From Corallococcus sp. NCRR (GTDB taxonomy: Bacteria > Myxococcota > Myxococcia > Myxococcales > Myxococcaceae), in the NCBI RefSeq assembly GCF_026965535.1, contig NZ_CP114039.1:8539461-8603460 (forward strand): a stretch of 64,000 nt of DNA, read 5' to 3'. The stretch's first letter is position 1; each line of letters starts with the position of its first letter. This document shows positions 1-7,523 of this stretch, in pieces. The notes under the pieces are model-generated. The model was not told where the DNA came from. It made no database searches and saw nothing but the letters and a program-made list of their open reading frames with translations. A program made the translations under genes and the position numbers.

Positions 1-1
1 G

Positions 2-532
2 GCGGTGAAGGCGCGCATGGAGGCGGACCGCAAGGCGTTCGCCGCGGCGTTCGCGCAGCCCTTCCAGACGCCGCTGTTCGGCCAGAACTTCGCCTGGCCG
101 CGCGAGGCCACGGTGACGGCGCCCTTCGGCGACCGCCGCTCGTTCAACGGCAAGCTGCAGACGCAGCACTTCGGCGTGGACCTGGATGGCGCCACGGGCT
201 CGCCGGTGGTCGCCGCCAACGACGGCACGGTGGTGATGTCGCGCGACAACTACGCGTCCGGCAACACCGTGCTCGTGCACCACGGCGCGGGGCTCTACAC
301 CGCGTACTTCCACCTGTCCCGCATCGACGTGAAGGAGGGCGCGCGCGTGAAGCAGGGCGACGCGCTGGGCCTGGTGGGCAGCACCGGCCGCGTCACCGGC
401 CCGCACCTCCACTGGGGCGTGAAGGCGGATGACCGCTGGGTGGATGGCCAGACGCTGCTCAAGCTGGACTTCACCGGCGCCCCGCAGGCCCCGGGCGTGG
501 CCACCAACGCGCCCGGCCTGACGAACCCGTAG
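2..532 (+). CDS. M23 (LytM-type) metallopeptidase, 3' part only
   Basis: The reading frame is open to the left edge of the window, so this is the C-terminal part of a longer protein. The GTG at 5 is only the first possible start inside the window. The visible ~175 residues hold a complete LytM/peptidase_M23 fold. The first zinc ligands lie in HFGVDLDG (around residue 57), and the HLHWG motif (around residue 135) gives the HxH pair. Family members cut peptide bridges in peptidoglycan, or act as degenerate activators of amidases; the HxxxD and HxH ligands are intact here, so an active endopeptidase is likely. The last ~25 residues are Pro/Ala/Gly-rich tail. The signal peptide and any substrate-binding domain would lie upstream of the window. 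It converges on the TetR gene with a 19-bp gap. Confidence 0.9.
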   Translation, partial: AVKARMEADRKAFAAAFAQPFQTPLFGQNFAWPREATVTAPFGDRRSFNGKLQTQHFGVDLDGATGSPVVAANDGTVVMSRDNYASGNTVLVHHGAGLYTAYFHLSRIDVKEGARVKQGDALGLVGSTGRVTGPHLHWGVKADDRWVDGQTLLKLDFTGAPQAPGVATNAPGLTNP

Positions 533-551
533 CTCAGCCGCGCGGCCTGTC

Positions 552-1328
552 TCAGCCGCGCTTGGGCGCCCGGGTCCTGGGCGAGGCCTTCGCCGGCTTC
601 CGCGGGGCCGCGTCCTCCTGGGGCTCCTCGTCCTTCGGAGGCTCGTACTTCACCGGCTCGTGCTTCGCGGGCTCCGTCTTGGAGGACGCGCCGGCCAGCA
701 GCACGCCGTGGAGGAACGAGTCGGCGATCTGCGCCTTCGCGCGCTCGAGCATCACCGTGTCGCGTGCATCCGCCAGCCCCACGACGAAGGCGGTGAGCCC
801 CATTTCAATGGAGCCGAAGAGCAGCGCGGACGCGAGCAGCGGATCCACGTCCGGGCGCAGCTCCCCGGCCTCCTTCGCGCGGGTGAACATCTGCGCGCTC
901 AGGCGGATGACGTCCACGAAGGCCGTCTGCCGGTTGATGCGGGCTCCGGCCGGTGAACGGGCAATCTCCAGGATGAGCACCTTCACGGCGCGGGGGTCCA
1001 CGCGGTAGGCCTCGAAGGCCACGTCCGCGATGCGGCGGACCTTCTCCACCAGCGGCCCCTCGCTCTCCGCGACGGTGCGCGCACGCGCGATGAAGCCGCT
1101 CCAGCCCGTCTCGAAGACGGTCTCCAGCAGCTCATCCTTGTTCTTGAAGTAGTGGTAGACGAGCCCGTACGCGACGCCCGCCTCCTTGGCGACGTCCGCG
1201 ATACGGCAGCCGTGGTAGCCCTTGCGGGCGAACACGTCGATGGCGGCCCGCAGGATGGTGCGGCGGCGCTCGCTCTCCCGCGTCCCGCTCTCCGGCGCCG
1301 TCTTCTGCTGGCCCACGCGTCCTCCCAC
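552..1328 (-). CDS. TetR/AcrR family transcriptional regulator
   Basis: 258 residues. The N-terminal TetR DNA-binding domain (about residues 20-75) shows the family signature: an ILRAAIDVFARKGY helix, IADVAKEAGVAYGLVYHYF as the helix-turn-helix, and KDELL after it. The ligand-binding half follows, and the last ~45 residues are a charged Lys/Pro/Glu-rich tail. The GTG at 1328 directly abuts a 28-bp palindrome with no obvious ribosome site before it. A second in-frame GTG four codons later (1316) is preceded by GGGAGG and may be the real start. The combination suggests autorepression. The ligand and other targets cannot be read from the sequence; TetR proteins with a YHYF helix and long C-terminal halves often control fatty-acid metabolism or efflux genes, but nothing next to it proves that. 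Confidence 0.9.
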   Translation of the reverse strand: MGGRVGQQKTAPESGTRESERRRTILRAAIDVFARKGYHGCRIADVAKEAGVAYGLVYHYFKNKDELLETVFETGWSGFIARARTVAESEGPLVEKVRRIADVAFEAYRVDPRAVKVLILEIARSPAGARINRQTAFVDVIRLSAQMFTRAKEAGELRPDVDPLLASALLFGSIEMGLTAFVVGLADARDTVMLERAKAQIADSFLHGVLLAGASSKTEPAKHEPVKYEPPKDEEPQEDAAPRKPAKASPRTRAPKRG

Positions 1329-1356
1329 GGCTGGTTGATTCTAGAATCAGCCAGCC
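1329..1356. promoter_or_regulatory. 28-bp near-perfect palindrome, probable TetR operator
   Basis: The two 14-base halves match at 13 of 14 positions. The central 14 bases, TGATTCTAGAATCA (1336-1349), are a perfect palindrome. It lies immediately upstream of the TetR gene start, and its AT-rich core stands out in GC-rich surroundings. Position and symmetry are what is expected of the binding site of the adjacent dimeric regulator; binding itself is inferred. Confidence 0.7.
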
Positions 1357-1469
1357 ACGCTACGGACGCGAGGCTCCGGGGTCAATCCTTACGTGGGGCC
1401 CTCCGCCGCGCCCGGGGGGAGGCGGGCGGAAGGGACACGCACGGGGAAGGTCCCTCCCCGGGAGGGGAC

Positions 1470-1820
1470 TCAGGCCGCCGAGCCGTTGAACATCACGCGG
1501 GCCACGCCGAGCAGGCGGTCCACGTCACGCGCGTTGAGGCCGCGCGCACGGGCGAAGTCCGACAGGGGACGCAGCAGGTCCTCCGTCTGGGCGGGCGTCT
1601 GCTCGGTGCCCGTGAAGAGCTCACCGAGGCTGACGCTGAGGGCGTTGGAAAGGGCCGCCAGTGTCTCCACATGAGGCACGCGCTCGCCGCGTTCGATCAT
1701 CGACAGGAAGGACACGCTGATCTGCGCTCGCTCCGCGAGCTCTTCCTGCGTCCATCGCTCCGGGCGCTGCGTGCGAAGCTCGCGAATGCGCTGGCCAATT
1801 CTTTTTCCGAGATCCGACAC
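1470..1820 (-). CDS. XRE-family helix-turn-helix regulator
   Basis: 116 residues from the GTG at 1820, chosen because AGGAGA lies nine bases upstream; the frame is open further upstream but would run into lptD. An HTH_XRE domain occupies about residues 5-65: EELAERAQISVSFLSMIERG is the helix-turn-helix, and PHVETLAALSNALSVSLGEL is the supporting helices. A short C-terminal helical part (residues 75-116) follows, perhaps for dimerization. It lies 67 bp downstream of lptD on the same strand, so it could be read from the lptD transcript or from its own promoter in the lower-GC end of lptD. Targets are unknown. Confidence 0.88.
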   Translation of the reverse strand: MSDLGKRIGQRIRELRTQRPERWTQEELAERAQISVSFLSMIERGERVPHVETLAALSNALSVSLGELFTGTEQTPAQTEDLLRPLSDFARARGLNARDVDRLLGVARVMFNGSAA

Positions 1821-1887
1821 GAAGTACTTCTCCTCTAGGGGGGATGTTTCCGAGGTGAGTGCAACGCTCGCGTACGGCGGGTGATTC

Positions 1888-4587
1888 CTATCCACCCGAC
1901 CCGAAGGATCCGAAGCCGGCCACACTCAAATTCACGCCGGCGAATTCCGGCGTTTGATTGCGCCGCAGGATCACAACCCCTTCGATTCGCCAGCAGTCAC
2001 AGGCGGGCCCATACGACACGCCGAAGGTCTGCTGTGCAAGGGGCTGACTTTCCTGGGTAATCAGATCCTTATAAAGCGGCTGCACCAGTGCTTCGTATCG
2101 CAACCCGAGCCCAAATCCGAGCTTGATTCGCGTACCGACAGTGAGAGCCTGCGCTCGTTCGGTCGGAGAGGGGTCGACCTGGTCATTGTGGGACGGCAGG
2201 GGACGAGGTGCGTCTCCCACCAACATGTCCACGCCCCGACGCGTGAAATCGGGTCCTTGTGCCAAAGGATCCAACCCACGATCAATTGACAATTGTTTCA
2301 CGGCCAGCAGGTCATCGTATCGCGCGTACAGCGCGTTGCCCTTGCCATTGTCGATGGTGAAGTCGGCGGACAGCTGGGTGATGTCGAGCGTGGTGGGGTC
2401 CATGCGCACGAGCCCGCCCGCGGTGAGGACACCGGCGCTGGCGGACAGGCGCGCGAAGGTGTCGCGCAGCACGCTGCCCCGCACGGTGTCCCGGCCCGCG
2501 ACGGGCGAGATGCGCGACAAATCAAAGCCCTGGCCGATGCGCAGGCGCAGCGGTTCGCGGGTGGTGGGCCCCTTGCGCACGCGCAATGACTGGTCCACGG
2601 CGACCACGGCGTGGAGGAAGCCGCGCACGCTGCCGTCGGACTGGAGCGGCACCGCGGAGTCCCACGCGTCATAGACGAGCGGCACGGTGCCGGTGCCTCC
2701 GCCGTTCAAGGCGGTGAGCCCGTGGCCCCAGCCGCCGGGCACGTAGCGCAGGTTCACCGAGGGGGACAGCGTGTGGCGGTAGAGCGTGTCCCGGTCCACG
2801 AAGGTGCGCGCCAATTGTGAGTCCAGCACCAGGTCCGCCAGCGCGTAGCCGCGCGCGGCGGTGCGGCCGGAGACCTCGCCCACGGACACGTCCTGGCGCA
2901 GCGCCACGGAGGGCGTCAGCCGGCCCCAGGTGCCCAGCCCGTAGGACGTGGACAGGCGCGGGGCCAACGACACGCGGTCGCGGCCCTCGCGCTCGGTGGG
3001 GTCCAGGCGGCCGTTGCCCTCCAGCTCATCGGCCACCGGCGCGGCCTCGATGGGCGTGCCCTCGGGGCGCCAGGCGCGGCCGAGCGAGAAGAGCCCGTCG
3101 GAGCCGTCGTCCGCGAAGCCGCCGCTGCGCAGGGGCGCCAGCCGGTTGTACTCCACCTGCACTCCGCCCATCACCCGCCCGCCGAAGAGGGGGCGCTGCG
3201 GCAGGGACAGGGTGATGCCCGGCAGCCGCTGGAACGTCGTGGGGCCGTGGGGGTTGGTGGCTTCGCCCGTCAGCGAAGCCACCGCGGGGATGGGGTTCGT
3301 CTGGAAGAAGCGGTAGGCGTAGCGCAGGTCCTGGCGCAGCGACACGTCCAGGCCCAGGTAACGCTCGTCGCGGCGCTGGTACACCATGGCGGTGCTGCGC
3401 AGGTAGTTGGTGTTCTGCACCAGCAGGTCGGCGGTGAGGTCGCGCGTGTAGAACCCGTCCGACACGAAGTACGCGTCCACGCGGTCGTGCCAGCCGTCGC
3501 CCAGGTCCTGCGTGTGCTGCCAGGACGCCTCGCCGCGCAGGCCCCGCTTCTCGTCGACGATCTGCGGCGTGTAGAAGGGAGCCAGCGGGTTGGTCCGGTC
3601 CACGACGCGGAGGAAGTCGGACGTGGTGGGATCCAACCGGGGCCGCAGGTCATAGAGGAAGCCCAGCGTGGCCCGGCCCCGCGTGCGGTCGCTGGGGACG
3701 TAGCGGAACTCGGTGAGCAGCCGCGGGCCCTTCACGCCGTTGGTGCGCAGCTCACGGATGGGCGTCGGGTTGCCGTCCTCGCCCACCTCGAGGAACCGGG
3801 GGTTCGAGACCTCCCCGCCGCCCGTGAAGATGCCCGGGGTGAACGTGAGGTCGTAGCTCTCCCCCAGCGTGACGAAGACGGGCTGGTCCAGCCCGAAGCC
3901 GTTGAGGCCGGAGTTGGACGGACGGGGGATGAGCAGACCGGAGCGGCGCTCGGCCAGGGGCAGGTACAGCCACGGCAGCGCGAACACCGGCACCGAGCGC
4001 ACGTACACCACGGGCCAGGTGAGGATGGCGCGCTCGCCCATCTTCACGTTGGCCTCCTTCGCCTCCACGCGCCAACTGGGCTCGCCCGGGCCGCACTGGC
4101 ATGGCGTGAAGGCCAGGCCGTCCACGGAGAACGCGGTCTCCCCGGTGCGGCGGATGCGCGTGCCGCTCATCAGGACGGGCGTCTCGCCCAGCTTGCGCAG
4201 CTCGTCCGTCGTCTTGGCGGCCTGGAGCGCTTCGGGGGTGACGCCCTTCTTCTGCATGAAGAGGCCGCCCTTCACGGTGGCCTCGTTGGAGCGCAGGTCC
4301 ACGCGCACGTCGTCCGCGATGGCGGCCATCAGGCCGCTGACGAACATCACGTTGCCGGTGGCGGTGGCCACCTGCGTGGCCTCGCTGTACGTCACCTCGT
4401 CCGCGCGCAGCACGTTGGGGCCGCTGCGCAGCTCGCAGTGGCCCCGGGCGGTGAGGATGTCGTTCTCGAAGACGACGTAGTCGGCCGCGAGCTCCACGAC
4501 CTCGCCGGTGGGCAGCTCCACCTGCGTGGCCAGCGGAATCTGGGCCGACACCCAGAGCGTCAGGACGACCGGGGCAAGGAAGGTCAT
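1888..4587 (-). CDS. lptD: LPS-assembly protein LptD
   Basis: 899 residues. LptD is the outer-membrane beta-barrel that, with the lipoprotein LptE, inserts lipopolysaccharide into the outer leaflet. The N-terminus is signal-like (hydrophobic residues 2-20). It is followed by an OstA/LptA-like beta-jellyroll (about 25-130), where repeated strands such as GEVVELAADYVVFENDILTARG and GNVMFVSG are visible, and then by a long barrel domain rich in alternating aromatic/polar strands. Cysteines sit at 51, 163 and 165 in the N-terminal region and at 863 and 865 (CDC) near the C-terminus. This is the same layout as the inter-domain disulfides of E. coli LptD. The last ~400 bases of the gene are visibly lower in GC than the rest. 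The AMIN protein gene lies 51 bp upstream in the same direction. Confidence 0.9.
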   Translation of the reverse strand: MTFLAPVVLTLWVSAQIPLATQVELPTGEVVELAADYVVFENDILTARGHCELRSGPNVLRADEVTYSEATQVATATGNVMFVSGLMAAIADDVRVDLRSNEATVKGGLFMQKKGVTPEALQAAKTTDELRKLGETPVLMSGTRIRRTGETAFSVDGLAFTPCQCGPGEPSWRVEAKEANVKMGERAILTWPVVYVRSVPVFALPWLYLPLAERRSGLLIPRPSNSGLNGFGLDQPVFVTLGESYDLTFTPGIFTGGGEVSNPRFLEVGEDGNPTPIRELRTNGVKGPRLLTEFRYVPSDRTRGRATLGFLYDLRPRLDPTTSDFLRVVDRTNPLAPFYTPQIVDEKRGLRGEASWQHTQDLGDGWHDRVDAYFVSDGFYTRDLTADLLVQNTNYLRSTAMVYQRRDERYLGLDVSLRQDLRYAYRFFQTNPIPAVASLTGEATNPHGPTTFQRLPGITLSLPQRPLFGGRVMGGVQVEYNRLAPLRSGGFADDGSDGLFSLGRAWRPEGTPIEAAPVADELEGNGRLDPTEREGRDRVSLAPRLSTSYGLGTWGRLTPSVALRQDVSVGEVSGRTAARGYALADLVLDSQLARTFVDRDTLYRHTLSPSVNLRYVPGGWGHGLTALNGGGTGTVPLVYDAWDSAVPLQSDGSVRGFLHAVVAVDQSLRVRKGPTTREPLRLRIGQGFDLSRISPVAGRDTVRGSVLRDTFARLSASAGVLTAGGLVRMDPTTLDITQLSADFTIDNGKGNALYARYDDLLAVKQLSIDRGLDPLAQGPDFTRRGVDMLVGDAPRPLPSHNDQVDPSPTERAQALTVGTRIKLGFGLGLRYEALVQPLYKDLITQESQPLAQQTFGVSYGPACDCWRIEGVVILRRNQTPEFAGVNLSVAGFGSFGSGG

Positions 4588-4638
4588 GCGGGAGGCGTGG
4601 GCGGTGGGCGCCGTGCCGGCAACGGCGCCCGCCCCGTC

Positions 4639-6144
4639 CTACCGGCCCGGGCGCGGGAAGTCGAGGGTGATGAGGCCGCCTTCCTGGCGTGTCTCATAGC
4701 GAACCCCCTGCTTCAGCTGGATGACGACGCGCACCGTCTGGCCCGCGTTGGAGAACGCCTCCACCCGCGACACGGCCGACGGGAAGAAGTGCGTGTCCAG
4801 CGGCAGCGTGTTGTTGGACTCCACCACGCGCGTGTTCTCCAGCTCCAGCACCACCTGGTTGCCGGAGCCGTTCACCGTGTAGCGCACCGGCTCGTTGGTG
4901 CGCACGAAGACGCGCGAGCTGTCCGGCTGCTGCTGGAAGCCAATCTGCGTCATCGTCTTGCGGCGAGACGACACCGCGCCCCCGCCGCTCTCACGCGACG
5001 CGGCCGCGGCGCTGCCCTGGCTTGGGCGGGCGCGCGACTCACGGGCCGCCAGGGCCTGCTCGCGGCGCTCACGGGCCTCCGCCGCGCGCTGGCGCTTCTG
5101 CTCGGCGGCGGACTCGCGGGCCGACTGCTGCTCCTCGCGGCGGGCCTGCGCGGCGGCCTGGCGCTCCTCTTCCTTCTGACGCCGGGCCTCGGCGGCGGCC
5201 TCGGCGGCGGCGCGCTTCTGCTCCGCGGCCGTCTTCGCGGCGGCCTGGCGCTCGTCGGCGGCGGCCTGGGCGGCGGCGCGCTTCTCCTCCGCGGAGGCCC
5301 TGGCGGCGGCCTTCGCGTCCTCCTCCTGCTGGCGCTTCTGGTCGGCGGCGGCCTGCGCGGTGGCGCGGCGCTCATCCTCGGCGCGCTTCGCGGCGGCCTG
5401 GGCCTCCGACTCCTGGCGCTTGCGCTCCTCGGCGGCGGCCTGCTCGGACGCGCGACGCTCCTCGTCCTGGCGCTTCGCGGCGGCCTGGGCCTCCTCCTGG
5501 CGCTTCTTCTCCGCGTCCGCGTCCGCCTTGGCGCGGGCGGCGGCCTCGGCGGCGGCCTTCTCCTGGGCCTCGCGCTCCGCCCGGGCGGCGTCGGCGGCGG
5601 CCTTCACGGCCTGGGTCTGCGCCTCCCGGTCCGACGCGGCGGCGCGGGCCGCGTCCTGCGCGTTGGAGCCGGCCTGGGCCTGGGCCTGGGGGGTGGCCGC
5701 GGCGGTCCCCTGGGCGGGGGTGCCCTGCCCTTCCGTGGGCGTCACCTGCGCGACGGCCGGGCCGCCTCCCAGGACCTTCACCACCAGCTTGTTGCCGGAG
5801 GTCTGGATGTCCGTTTCCACCTCGCGCTCATAGCCGATGAGGATGCGCGCGATGGACGAGGACTCCGTGCCGTAGGCCTGCGTGCGGATGCCCGTCACGG
5901 TGCCATTGCCCACCGGCAGCTCCTCCGGCACGTCCTTGAAGACGGCGCCGGACACGTCGATGACGAGCCGCGGCGGGTCCGTCATGGTGAAGCTGTTGAA
6001 GTCCGCCTTCTTGCTGCCGGAGATCTCCACCGTTCCGCCGCTGACGGTGACGGCCGTGATGGTGTTGTAGTCCACCGGCTGCTGCGCCAGCGCCACCAGG
6101 GGCACCAGCCACAACCCGAGCAGCGACACCGCCAAGCCCTTCAT
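4639..6144 (-). CDS. AMIN-domain envelope protein with central Ala/Glu coiled coil
   Basis: 501 residues from the ATG at 6144, preferred over the ATG at 6162 because GGGAG lies about eight bases upstream and a clean signal peptide then begins (MKGLAVSLLGLWLVPLVALA). Residues ~20-125 form an AMIN domain (the peptidoglycan-localizing module of AmiC and PilQ). Residues ~150-365 are a highly repetitive Ala/Glu/Lys/Arg/Gln stretch (blocks like AAADEKRAA, EEKRAAAQ) that should form a long TolA-like helix. Residues ~385-501 form a second AMIN-like beta domain. The architecture suggests a periplasmic protein binding the cell wall at both ends of a rigid rod. It probably shares an operon with lptD. 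A PilQ role is unlikely, as there is no secretin domain. Exact function is unknown. Confidence 0.82.
   Translation of the reverse strand: MKGLAVSLLGLWLVPLVALAQQPVDYNTITAVTVSGGTVEISGSKKADFNSFTMTDPPRLVIDVSGAVFKDVPEELPVGNGTVTGIRTQAYGTESSSIARILIGYEREVETDIQTSGNKLVVKVLGGGPAVAQVTPTEGQGTPAQGTAAATPQAQAQAGSNAQDAARAAASDREAQTQAVKAAADAARAEREAQEKAAAEAAARAKADADAEKKRQEEAQAAAKRQDEERRASEQAAAEERKRQESEAQAAAKRAEDERRATAQAAADQKRQQEEDAKAAARASAEEKRAAAQAAADERQAAAKTAAEQKRAAAEAAAEARRQKEEERQAAAQARREEQQSARESAAEQKRQRAAEARERREQALAARESRARPSQGSAAAASRESGGGAVSSRRKTMTQIGFQQQPDSSRVFVRTNEPVRYTVNGSGNQVVLELENTRVVESNNTLPLDTHFFPSAVSRVEAFSNAGQTVRVVIQLKQGVRYETRQEGGLITLDFPRPGR
5020..5680 (-). repeat. GCC-rich low-complexity repeat inside the AMIN protein gene
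   Basis: Degenerate tandem repetition of units such as GGCGGCCTGGGC and GCGCTTCTGCTC encodes the Ala/Lys/Arg/Glu/Gln helix. The repeat opens long false reading frames on the other strand. Such arrays often vary in length between strains. Confidence 0.7.
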
Positions 6145-6242
6145 CGACCACTCCCGTGACATGCGTCAGAAGACAGACGCGTGCGAAATTATCACGCACC
6201 CGGGAGGCACCAACTTTTCAGTCTGGCCGGAACGTCCGCGCT

Positions 6243-7514
6243 TCAACGCAAGCGCGGCATGGACGGCGAGCGCGTGCGGTGCGTGCGGGTGTACTCGATG
6301 AGGTTCTTGATGTCGTAGCAGATCTGCCGGATGTCGTGCCCCATGGTGAGCTCGACGTGGCTGTTGCCCTTCACCGGGCGCCACAGCAGGTACTCGCTCT
6401 TCGCGGCGCGGTAGACGCTGCGCGTGGACTCCACGGACGCCAGCGGATCCATGTCCCCGAAGATGATGGCCATGGGGATCTCAATCTTCCCGAAGCCGCG
6501 CTTGAAGTCGTAGTCCGTGCGGTAGCAGACCATCTCGCCCCGGCGGATCCACCGGGCGAACTGTTCAATCACCTTGCGGGGCTCGCGCTCGCCGCCCTCA
6601 CGCAAGAGCCACCGGATGTCGTCGCGGCTGACGCGCTCGGTGTTGATGAGCCGGTTCAGCTTGCGCGTGAAGCGCTGATACAGCGCGGACTCGTCCGCCT
6701 GGGCCAGCTGGCGCTCCACCCACTTGAGCACCACGTCCACCGGCACCGCGTTGAACACGAGCGACTTGGGAGCCTCCGGCTCCAGGCGCTTCTGGAGCGC
6801 GGGGCTGAAGGCGCCCGCCCCCTTCGCCAGCAGCGAGCGGCCCAGCGAGGACGCGCGGCGGTTCAGGTTCAGCCCGCCCAGCGTCATGTCCACCGCGCCC
6901 GCGAACAGCGGAGAGCCGTGCGCCAACAGGCGCAACAGCGCGAAGCCGCGCCCCAGGTCCGCCGGCGAGCCGATGGTGATGAGCCCCTCGAAGTCGTCGT
7001 GGATGCCGGCGTAGCCGTAGCCCAGCATGCCGCCCATGGAGTGGCCGCAGTAGAAGACGCGCTCGCGCCGGGTGATGCGCTTGACGCCGGAGACGGCCGC
7101 CGGCAGGTCATAGAGGAAGTAGCTGTCCAGGTCCCAGCCGTAGTCCAGGTCCTGCGGCAGCGGGCGCTTGAAGCGCTCCGCGCGCTCCTTCTGGAAGGCG
7201 ATGGAGCTCTTGCCGTGCCCGCGCAGCTCCAGGATGTGGATGTCCACGCCGAAGAAGAGCAGGTTCTTGACGAACTGACCGCTCGTCCACGTGTGCCGGT
7301 TCTGGGAGAAGCCGTGCACCAGCAGCAGCGGCTCACCGAACAGCGGCTGCGCGAACGCCTGTTTCACCGGCCGGTAGCGCGTGATGACGAGCGACCAGCC
7401 GTCCGCCGTCTCCACCACGTAGTTGGTCTTGGAGTACAACGCCCGGAAGTCAACCTCGTCGACGGTGGGCATCGGAGGTCCCGGAAGCGCTGATCTCCAG
7501 TCCGGCAGGCGCAT
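6243..7514 (-). CDS. Alpha/beta-hydrolase fold protein
   Basis: 423 residues, with the typical alpha/beta hydrolase order. The oxyanion-hole strand is LLLVHGFSQN (about residue 62). GHSMGG (around 150) carries the nucleophile serine. FGDMDPLAS (around 355) carries the probable acid. The histidine is in GNSHVE (around 388). A long helical lid (about 200-320) separates the nucleophile from the acid, as in lipases and in PHA-synthase-like hydrolases. No signal peptide is seen. The start at 7514 is nine bases after the folC stop, so the two are probably co-transcribed. An alternative start at 7472 is possible. The substrate is unknown. Confidence 0.85.
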   Translation of the reverse strand: MRLPDWRSALPGPPMPTVDEVDFRALYSKTNYVVETADGWSLVITRYRPVKQAFAQPLFGEPLLLVHGFSQNRHTWTSGQFVKNLLFFGVDIHILELRGHGKSSIAFQKERAERFKRPLPQDLDYGWDLDSYFLYDLPAAVSGVKRITRRERVFYCGHSMGGMLGYGYAGIHDDFEGLITIGSPADLGRGFALLRLLAHGSPLFAGAVDMTLGGLNLNRRASSLGRSLLAKGAGAFSPALQKRLEPEAPKSLVFNAVPVDVVLKWVERQLAQADESALYQRFTRKLNRLINTERVSRDDIRWLLREGGEREPRKVIEQFARWIRRGEMVCYRTDYDFKRGFGKIEIPMAIIFGDMDPLASVESTRSVYRAAKSEYLLWRPVKGNSHVELTMGHDIRQICYDIKNLIEYTRTHRTRSPSMPRLR

Positions 7515-7523
7515 GTCGCAAAG

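Noticed and set aside
1440-1470. CCCTCCCCGGGAGGG symmetrical stretch after the XRE gene as terminator
   Set aside because: The stem has almost no loop and no T-run; it may be only GC-rich symmetry.
5020-5680. Repeated GGCGGCC-type units as a possible CRISPR or tandem array
   Set aside because: Units are irregular, in frame, and encode a continuous Ala/Glu/Lys helix.
3247-6159. A 970-residue open frame on the plus strand opposite lptD and the AMIN gene
   Set aside because: It mirrors real minus-strand genes; composition (His/Arg/Gly/Ala with poly-Leu/Gly) is that of antisense GC-rich DNA, and no domain is visible.
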